A stretch of 12,575 bases of DNA, from positions 1 through 12,575 of the forward strand of contig CAYWBI010000112.1 of the NCBI GenBank assembly GCA_964456445.1, written 5' to 3'. The stretch comes from CAYWBI01 sp964456445. Lineage in GTDB: Bacteria > Calditrichota > Calditrichia > Calditrichales > J004. Below, piece after piece: positions 7,693-12,575 of this stretch (positions within the stretch are counted from its first letter, which is position 1; each line of letters begins with the position of its first letter). The notes under the pieces were generated by a model. The model saw nothing but the letters and a program-made list of their open reading frames with translations, searched no databases and was not told the DNA's origin. The translations under genes were made by a program, and so were the position numbers.

Positions 7693-8511
7693 TCATTCAC
7701 TTTCACGGCCGGAAATAGTATCCTTTAAGCGACCGATATTATAATAAACCCGTTTTGATTTTTCCTTAATCTGTTTCGGCAACCTATAAATGCTCGTAAT
7801 ACCAAATAACCGGCGGTTATTTTGTTTTAGTTCCTTCCGCTCTGCCAAGGGTAAAGAAATGATTTTATATTCCACCCTGGCCATCGATTCGTCATACACT
7901 ATGAAACTTGTGGGTAAACCATGGCGCGGTTCACCGGCACTGCCCGGGTTGATCATATAAAGAAATTCGTCTGAAAGGTTAAAAGGGACAAGTGTTGTAT
8001 CATTTACAATGTTTTCCAATTTAGTGTCTGCTTTAAAGACGCCGGGACGATGTGTATGCCCAAAAAAAACAGAACCCAATGACACGGTTTTCATATAGAT
8101 AAACTCCGGTCTTGCCCGTTGAACCGTGTTTATACTTTTATAAATGGAACTATGGCTTGCATGTTGCCCGGTACTGATCCGGGTTATCGGAACCGACTGC
8201 GGTAAATCCGAGATAAACCGTTCATTTTCCTTGGTCAGTATATTTCTGGTAATCTCGATGGCATTTTGGCTGCGTTCACTTTTACAGCTATCCATCGTCA
8301 GCGTCCCGCTTACCAGTGCCTCGTGGTTCCCTTTGATGGAAGGGATATCCTTCTCACGGATCAGGTCTAAACATTCATTGGGATAAGAGTTATAACCAAT
8401 CAAATCCCCTAATGAAATAATCTTATCGATATCCAAGCGCTCGGCTTCTTTAAGAATGGCCATAAGGGAAAAGATATTGGCGTGTAAATCTGCAAATATA
8501 AGATAGCGCAT
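7693..8511 (-). CDS. Calcineurin-like metallophosphoesterase (YfcE/MJ0936-like)
   Basis: This 272-residue predicted cytoplasmic enzyme hydrolyses phosphate esters using a two-metal centre. The full set of metal ligands can be traced: D8 and H10 in FADLHAN, D36 in GDLIGY, N62 and H63 in GNHE, H117 in GQHAS (replacing the usual HGS), and H152 and H154 in GHTH. The motif NPGSAGEPR (188-196), then PTSFIVYD, is the normal end of the core domain. About 60 extra residues follow, the last part rich in Lys and Arg (a basic stretch near LPKQIKEKSKR), which could contact membrane or nucleic acid. No signal peptide is visible. Its ATG shares one base with the stop of the ATP-grasp gene (TAATG), so it belongs to the same translational unit. 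This family is not a standard part of polysaccharide operons. Possible substrates are a phosphorylated sugar intermediate, a phosphodiester or a signalling nucleotide; sequence does not decide. Confidence 0.92.
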   Translation of the reverse strand: MRYLIFADLHANIFSLMAILKEAERLDIDKIISLGDLIGYNSYPNECLDLIREKDIPSIKGNHEALVSGTLTMDSCKSERSQNAIEITRNILTKENERFISDLPQSVPITRISTGQHASHSSIYKSINTVQRARPEFIYMKTVSLGSVFFGHTHRPGVFKADTKLENIVNDTTLVPFNLSDEFLYMINPGSAGEPRHGLPTSFIVYDESMARVEYKIISLPLAERKELKQNNRRLFGITSIYRLPKQIKEKSKRVYYNIGRLKDTISGRESE

Positions 8512-9692
8512 TAAAAAAGTTTTCTTAGTCGTCTGAGGACGCCTTTTACAGTTTGCATTGCCGCATACAAAACAGGTCTTAGGTCATCCGGTGCATAGGT
8601 TTGATATATTTTTTTTCCCTGCAAAGAACTCAACCACTCAGCACGTGAAATCAATTGCCGCTTTTTCATATCACGGAAAGTAAGAACATCCTGAAAAGCG
8701 CTTAGCCATCTCAAATCCGTCCGATAGTCTGTCGGGATATTTACTGCGTTTCCCGTTTCAAGATATTCGTAGGCAATGGCCGGTAAGTTTATCCCGGCAC
8801 GGGCGCCAATATAGTGCCACATATTATAGCGCGTATTCAATTCAAGTAAATAAATTTTACCGCTTTTTTCATCTACTTTATAATCAATTTTAATCGGTCC
8901 CCTGAACTTAAGCCGTTTCAGGATATCCAAACTGGTATTTGTTACATCTTCATTTTTAATCAGCTTTAAATAACAACTTAAACCATAATCATAAGGATAG
9001 GTACGGATTTTCCGACCACAATAATGGCCAAGCGGATTGGAATTTTCATCATAAAAACTATGGAAGCTCAGAATATTGGCTTCGGTGCCCTGGATATACT
9101 TCTGAACAATGTAGTCTATTTTTTCATCGAATAGTTTTTCCTGAAAGCGTTTGAACTCTTCTTTGTCTTTTACAAGAACAATTTTTTGCTGCGCCCCAAT
9201 TTCCCGTATCAATTTGGACTTAAACCAATGCACACGACTGGTCGGTTTTATGATCACCGGATAGTCCAAGTCTTCAGGATTTTTTATTTCGTCCATATGA
9301 AATGTTGGCGGCACGGGAAGATCGTACTCTTTGACCAATTTTGTAAACAGGTTTTTATCCATACTGGACGCCAGTAACCGATCATTGGGCAGCAAAATTT
9401 TAAAACGCTCTTTTATGATACCGGCATTGTCGATGATCATTTTCAATTGGGCATCATTGGTATAAAAAAGCGGAAGGCCATTGCCGTGTGTATCCGCGAT
9501 GCGCATCAAACCATCAAAAGTGGCCTTTTGATTTTTGGCCGGATGGGGCAACATATATCCCTTTTGGCATGAACGGGAATAAAACAACCGTTTATCGTTA
9601 TTGGTGGTAACCCCTATGTATGGAATTTTTGCCAGGGTAAAGCAGCGTCCCATCATCAGGTTACCCATTACTATTGCAGGGTTATTGTTCAT
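8511..9692 (-). CDS. ATP-grasp domain carboxylate-amine/thiol ligase
   Basis: This 393-residue protein has the ATP-grasp fold, which activates a carboxylate as an acyl phosphate and joins it to an amine, thiol or similar nucleophile. The N-terminal part (residues 1-100) is a pre-ATP-grasp domain resembling carbamoyl-phosphate-synthase-like ligases. DKNLFTKLVKEYDLPVPPTF (112-131) is the typical entry helix. VIIKP (146-150) carries the ATP lysine K149, and QKYIQGTEANI (197-207) contains the adenine-side glutamate. IKIDYKVD (267-274) and LLELNTRYN (282-290) supply the metal ligands D270, E284 and N286. The C-terminal ~80 residues are not recognised. ATP-grasp proteins of this size occur in exosortase-type polysaccharide clusters, where an amide-forming role is suspected but, as far as I know, not shown. 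The gene starts 18 bases after the FemAB gene, with an AAGGA stretch there, and overlaps the phosphoesterase start by one base. Confidence 0.9.
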   Translation of the reverse strand: MNNNPAIVMGNLMMGRCFTLAKIPYIGVTTNNDKRLFYSRSCQKGYMLPHPAKNQKATFDGLMRIADTHGNGLPLFYTNDAQLKMIIDNAGIIKERFKILLPNDRLLASSMDKNLFTKLVKEYDLPVPPTFHMDEIKNPEDLDYPVIIKPTSRVHWFKSKLIREIGAQQKIVLVKDKEEFKRFQEKLFDEKIDYIVQKYIQGTEANILSFHSFYDENSNPLGHYCGRKIRTYPYDYGLSCYLKLIKNEDVTNTSLDILKRLKFRGPIKIDYKVDEKSGKIYLLELNTRYNMWHYIGARAGINLPAIAYEYLETGNAVNIPTDYRTDLRWLSAFQDVLTFRDMKKRQLISRAEWLSSLQGKKIYQTYAPDDLRPVLYAAMQTVKGVLRRLRKLF

Positions 9693-9710
9693 TATTTGGA
9701 TTACTTTTCC

Positions 9711-10742
9711 TTAGGGTAAATTCCTGACAATAAGCGGCCCAATGCTATTTGCAACAAAAAGGGGGAGTTTACTCCAGGCACTGATCACTAACCGGTATTT
9801 TGGGTTGTCCGGGTTAATTTGCGGCATTTCCGCGCCTTGCGGTAAAATATAATACCAGTATAGTTGATGTTCGGTTGCGGCGCCCCATTGTTTTTTAAAT
9901 TTATACGTACCGCTGTCCCGGCTACAACGTCCAAAATCAAATTGCCTGTACCCTTTGGATATGGCAAAGCGGAGCACATCCCAGTACATCAACATGTTTG
10001 GACTGAAACGGTTATACTTCGAAAGGGTAGAAGCCCAGGGGATTTCCATCCGCTCCCGATAGCCTATTATAAAAGCACCCCCGGCGACGTGTCCTTCTTT
10101 TGAATATATATTCAAGATCGAGCTGTTTTCCGGTAAAAATTGTAAAATGGCCCGAAAAAAATTTTTACTGTAAACCGGCGTCCCTAATTGTTTCATATTC
10201 CTGCAAAAAACATAATAAAAATCATCAAGCAGTTCCACACCGCCCTTTTTCGTGTACATTTCTTCCTTTATCGGCCGCCGGACCTGGCTGCGGAGCTTGG
10301 CCTTAAAACTTTTAAATAGTATTTCGTCGTCTTCCGGTAGGTCCAAATAAAAGGTTACTTTTTGTGTTTTTACGGGCAGGGCCTCATGTATCTTATCTGA
10401 AGAACGCAGCTCAACAGAACCGGCATTTACATGGGCACGGATTTTATCTGCCTCATCAAGTAAAATGGTTTCGGCTTCTACATTCGAATATAACATCCCA
10501 CCATAGTTTACAAAGGGAATGGAAATTAGCGATTTACCAAACAACTTTGAGTTATTAAAGACTAGGGGAAGCAGGCCACGGACATCATCCCCGTCCATAG
10601 CTTGCAGGTAAAATGTTTTCTTTTTGAAATGGCTTTCGACGACACTTTTCCATGCCGATTTATGATAAATGGTCCCTTGCGGATGCAGATCTACATAAGA
10701 ATCCCATTTTTTAAAATCATCGGTTATTAACTGTACATCCAC
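9711..10742 (-). CDS. FemAB-family aminoacyl/acyltransferase (PEP-CTERM/exosortase cluster type)
   Basis: This 343-residue protein belongs to the FemAB/FmhB-like double-GNAT superfamily, whose classical members transfer amino acids from tRNA to peptidoglycan precursors. The version seen here closely follows the pattern of the FemAB-related proteins of PEP-CTERM/exosortase clusters (TIGR03019-like, from memory). Supporting motifs are KLRSQVRRPIKE (149-160), MKQLGTPVYSKNFF (183-196), EIPWAST (233-239), SPNMLMYWDVL (247-257), and FDFGRCSRDSGTYKFKKQWG (268-287). The start is GTG, sharing its first G with the TAG stop of the ligase gene (TAGTG), so translation should be coupled. In this context the protein may attach an amino-acid or acyl group to the glycan. 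Whether the donor is aminoacyl-tRNA, acyl-CoA or the acyl carrier protein of this operon is unknown. No signal peptide is visible, so it should act in the cytoplasm. Confidence 0.93.
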   Translation of the reverse strand: MDVQLITDDFKKWDSYVDLHPQGTIYHKSAWKSVVESHFKKKTFYLQAMDGDDVRGLLPLVFNNSKLFGKSLISIPFVNYGGMLYSNVEAETILLDEADKIRAHVNAGSVELRSSDKIHEALPVKTQKVTFYLDLPEDDEILFKSFKAKLRSQVRRPIKEEMYTKKGGVELLDDFYYVFCRNMKQLGTPVYSKNFFRAILQFLPENSSILNIYSKEGHVAGGAFIIGYRERMEIPWASTLSKYNRFSPNMLMYWDVLRFAISKGYRQFDFGRCSRDSGTYKFKKQWGAATEHQLYWYYILPQGAEMPQINPDNPKYRLVISAWSKLPLFVANSIGPLIVRNLP

Positions 10743-12271
10743 TATGCATCGGCTTTCTTCTTTTGTGCTATGATTTTCATTTTCATAATTTTACCGGAGC
10801 TGTTTTTGGGCAGTGATTCATATAAACTATAGTGTGTGGGCACCTTCATGGACGGTAATTTCTTTTTCAGATATTCTTTAAGGTTCTTTTCCCAATTGGC
10901 ATCTTCGGATTTAAGTACAACACAAGCATCCATTGCCTCTCCAAGGATATCATCCGGGACACCAACCACAGCCACTTCCAGAATATTTTCAAGTTCAAGG
11001 ATACATTCTTCAATTTCCTTGGCGCTAATCCTGTTGGCGCCAACTTTTATCATATCCTTTGAGCGACCGGAAATAAACAGAAAACCATCAGAATCCATAT
11101 AACCCAGATCCCCTGTATAATATAACCCGTGTTTAAAAACAAGCGCGGTTTCTTTAGGGTCTTTCCAGTATCCCCGGGTCAGATTGGCGCCACGTGCCAC
11201 AATTTCCCCCTTTTTTCCGGCGGAAAGGGGATTGCCTTTCTGATCAGCGACAAACAAATCCACATTTGGTATTGGCTTTCCGATGGAACCATATTTTTTA
11301 GGCAGCCACTCCGGGTCTAAATAGGAAAGCCGTGCAGATGCTTCGGTAGCACCATACATAACAAACAGTTTTGCCGGTGCAAACACTTTTGAAACCTTTT
11401 TTTGCAGGACCGGCGCCATCGCCCCCCCGGCCTGAGTTACATATCGTAAGGCAGGGAATTCCCGACCTTTCAAATTGGATTTCGCAAGCAGGATCGCAAA
11501 GGTAGATGGAACACCGGCAAAACCGGTTACATCATGTTTTACCATTTGATCCAGTATTACATTCGGAAATACAAAACGATTATCGATAACCAGACTGCCA
11601 CCCACTGCAATGTGTGTATTGAGCAGCGACAAGCCATAAATATAGTAAAACGGAAGCACGACCATCATTCGGTCATTTCCACAAAGCTGTAAATATGAAA
11701 CAATTGAACGGGTATTGGTTACCAGGTTAAGATGAGATAAAACAACCCCCTTTGGCTTTCCCGTACTCCCCGAGGTATATACGATGGTTGCAAGGTCAAT
11801 GTCGATCATACGGATTTCCGGCGAGCGGTCATCCCCATCCCGTAAAATTTTTTGCAATGAATCCGCTGTGTTCAACTCCGCTATTTCACCATTAAGAACA
11901 ACCCCGTTCAAGGAGTCGATGATATCTTTTATGGGTAACAGGTATTTACGAAAATTTTTTGAGGAGATTAAAACCCGGGCATCCGAATTATCCAGCAAAT
12001 AACTAAGGGTTTTTGAGGTTGTTTCGGTATTTAGACCAACAACGATTGCTCCTGCTTTTAGAACCCCAAAATATGCCGCTGTATATTCAAACGAATTTTC
12101 AAGGAGCAATGCAACCCGGTCCCCTTTGACAATTCCCCTATCAATTAGATAGTTTGCCATTTTATTGGCGGCACCGTTTAACTGAGCGTACGAATACCAC
12201 TGTTTGTCCCAGATTGCGGGTGAACCCGGTACCCGTTTTGTTTGATTTTCCAGAAAGTTGTGTATGAGCAT
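10742..12271 (-). CDS. AMP-forming acyl-CoA / acyl-ACP ligase (exosortase-A-associated type)
   Basis: This 509-residue adenylate-forming enzyme activates a carboxylic acid as acyl-AMP and then passes it to CoA or a phosphopantetheine carrier. Its motifs are complete: IVYTSGSTGKPKGVVLSH (163-180, ATP loop), YGATEA (306-311), YYTGDLGY (384-391, D388), SGRSKDMIKVGANRIS (401-416, R403), and PKNSSGKIMK (488-497) with the catalytic lysine K494. The length and the start (LIHNFLENQTKR) fit the ligases of exosortase-A clusters (TIGR03098-like, from memory). The substrate is not readable; the operon's own acyl carrier protein about 5.5 kb downstream is a natural acceptor. It is the first gene after a 140-base non-coding gap, so the main promoter or a regulatory leader should lie there. 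A perfect TATAAT on the minus strand at 12316-12311 has no good -35 partner. The ribosome binding box before the ATG is weak (AAAAG). The stop overlaps the FemAB start by one base. Confidence 0.95.
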   Translation of the reverse strand: MLIHNFLENQTKRVPGSPAIWDKQWYSYAQLNGAANKMANYLIDRGIVKGDRVALLLENSFEYTAAYFGVLKAGAIVVGLNTETTSKTLSYLLDNSDARVLISSKNFRKYLLPIKDIIDSLNGVVLNGEIAELNTADSLQKILRDGDDRSPEIRMIDIDLATIVYTSGSTGKPKGVVLSHLNLVTNTRSIVSYLQLCGNDRMMVVLPFYYIYGLSLLNTHIAVGGSLVIDNRFVFPNVILDQMVKHDVTGFAGVPSTFAILLAKSNLKGREFPALRYVTQAGGAMAPVLQKKVSKVFAPAKLFVMYGATEASARLSYLDPEWLPKKYGSIGKPIPNVDLFVADQKGNPLSAGKKGEIVARGANLTRGYWKDPKETALVFKHGLYYTGDLGYMDSDGFLFISGRSKDMIKVGANRISAKEIEECILELENILEVAVVGVPDDILGEAMDACVVLKSEDANWEKNLKEYLKKKLPSMKVPTHYSLYESLPKNSSGKIMKMKIIAQKKKADA

Positions 12272-12291
12272 TGTCTTTTAGTATATAAAAA

Positions 12292-12393
12292 GGGGCCGTC
12301 CCAAAAGAATATTATAAATGTCTGTGTGGACAGGAAAGACCGTTAATTGATTCCGGGTTACCGAACGACAGATATAACTTTTGGGGCAGCCCC
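12292..12393. repeat. 102-bp inverted-repeat element, MITE-like or a leader hairpin
   Basis: Two 16-base arms, 12292-12307 and 12378-12393, are inverted copies with two mismatches (GGGGCCGTCCCAAAAG against GGGGCTGCCCCAAAAG when both are read outward-in) around a 70-base core with no reading frame. The arm sequence, opening with GGGGC and ending in CAAAAG, resembles insertion-sequence ends, so a miniature transposon remnant is possible. Target duplications are not clear: only AA flanks both sides. The alternative is a transcribed leader structure. On the minus strand the paired arms are followed directly by TTTTT (12291-12287), as in an intrinsic terminator or attenuator, just before the ligase gene. 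The upstream arm can also fold alone (12381-12395, 6-bp stem TTGGGG/CCCCAA), so two exclusive structures are possible. Both readings are inference; the inverted repeat itself is seen directly. Confidence 0.6.
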
Positions 12394-12411
12394 AAGATTG
12401 AAGCTGGTCAA

Positions 12412-12575
12412 TTAATAATTGTAATATGAGTATTTATAGTTTTCTTTACTGATATCCAAATCCGCACAATTTAAAATAAGCCCAAACAAATGTGGGTGAA
12501 AATCCTTATACTCGGCAATTTTTTCTTTGGCTTGCTGGACATTTGTCTTTCCGGCCCTTATCACAAACAATCCAT
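12412..12575 (-). CDS. C-terminus of a CpsD/Wzc-type tyrosine autokinase (partial)
   Basis: Only the last 53 codons are in the window; the gene continues beyond base 12575. The fragment reads as the end of a P-loop bacterial tyrosine kinase. LFVIRAGKT (2-10) is the last core strand and loop, VQQAKEKI follows as a helix, and FGLILNCADLD (30-40) matches the G-x-(V/I)-L-N strand at the end of the MinD-like fold. The tail YKYSYYNY (46-53) has five tyrosines in eight residues, the autophosphorylation cluster of kinases that control exopolysaccharide chain length and export. Such proteins act at the inner membrane with a Wzz-type chain-length protein, either fused or separate; that part is outside the window. 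The stop lies 140 bases before the ligase start, separated by the inverted-repeat element, so co-transcription with the main operon is possible but uncertain. Confidence 0.8.
   Translation of the reverse strand, partial: GLFVIRAGKTNVQQAKEKIAEYKDFHPHLFGLILNCADLDISKENYKYSYYNY

Noticed and set aside
12311..12316. Perfect TATAAT on the minus strand as a -10 box for the ligase gene
   Set aside because: No acceptable -35 hexamer is found at 16-19 bases upstream (the candidates are TCTTTC-like), and the start point would fall inside the inverted-repeat arm. A chance match in AT-rich DNA is likely.
1..12575. CRISPR arrays, tRNA or rRNA genes, integrase or transposase genes
   Set aside because: No spaced direct repeats, tRNA-like cloverleaf or recombinase motifs were seen on either strand. 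The only repeat structure is the inverted repeat at 12292-12393.

Overview
The window looks like part of a large exopolysaccharide / cell-surface glycan assembly locus from a Gram-negative bacterium. The DNA is fairly AT-rich (by eye about 40% GC) and the proteins do not point clearly to one phylum. Every gene I can support lies on the minus strand, so transcription runs from high to low coordinates. Most junctions are very tight (stop/start overlaps of the TAATG or TAGTG type, or gaps of 1-3 bases), so most of the window reads as one operon.

In transcription order: the window opens inside the last 53 codons of a protein whose tyrosine-rich tail matches a CpsD/Wzc-type tyrosine autokinase (12412-12575). 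A 140-base gap follows, holding a 102-bp segment bounded by 16-bp imperfect inverted repeats (12292-12393). The operon proper then has an AMP-forming acyl-CoA/acyl-ACP ligase, a FemAB-type aminoacyl/acyltransferase, an ATP-grasp ligase, a calcineurin-like metallophosphoesterase, a membrane GT2 glycosyltransferase and a GNAT-type acyltransferase. After a 149-base gap come an acyl carrier protein, a LarA-like (nickel-pincer nucleotide) racemase/epimerase homologue, an O-antigen ligase/polymerase-like membrane protein, and two GT4 glycosyltransferases. The last of these runs off the window at base 1.

The gene set resembles the polysaccharide clusters that accompany exosortase A (XrtA/EpsH) and PEP-CTERM proteins: the ligase, FemAB protein, O-ligase, GT4 and tyrosine kinase all have counterparts there. 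No exosortase, PEP-CTERM protein, Wzx flippase or export porin lies in this window, so that assignment is inferred from gene content.

A working model (inference): the GT2 and GT4 enzymes build the repeat unit and the O-ligase-like protein polymerises or transfers it. The ligase, carrier protein, FemAB, GNAT and ATP-grasp enzymes activate and attach acyl or amino-acid groups, and the kinase controls chain length or export. The least expected member is the LarA homologue. It keeps the nickel-pincer lysine and the key histidines at exactly the spacing of lactate racemase and starts 3 bases after the carrier protein gene, suggesting that a 2-hydroxy-acid or sugar-acid stereocentre is adjusted in this pathway.
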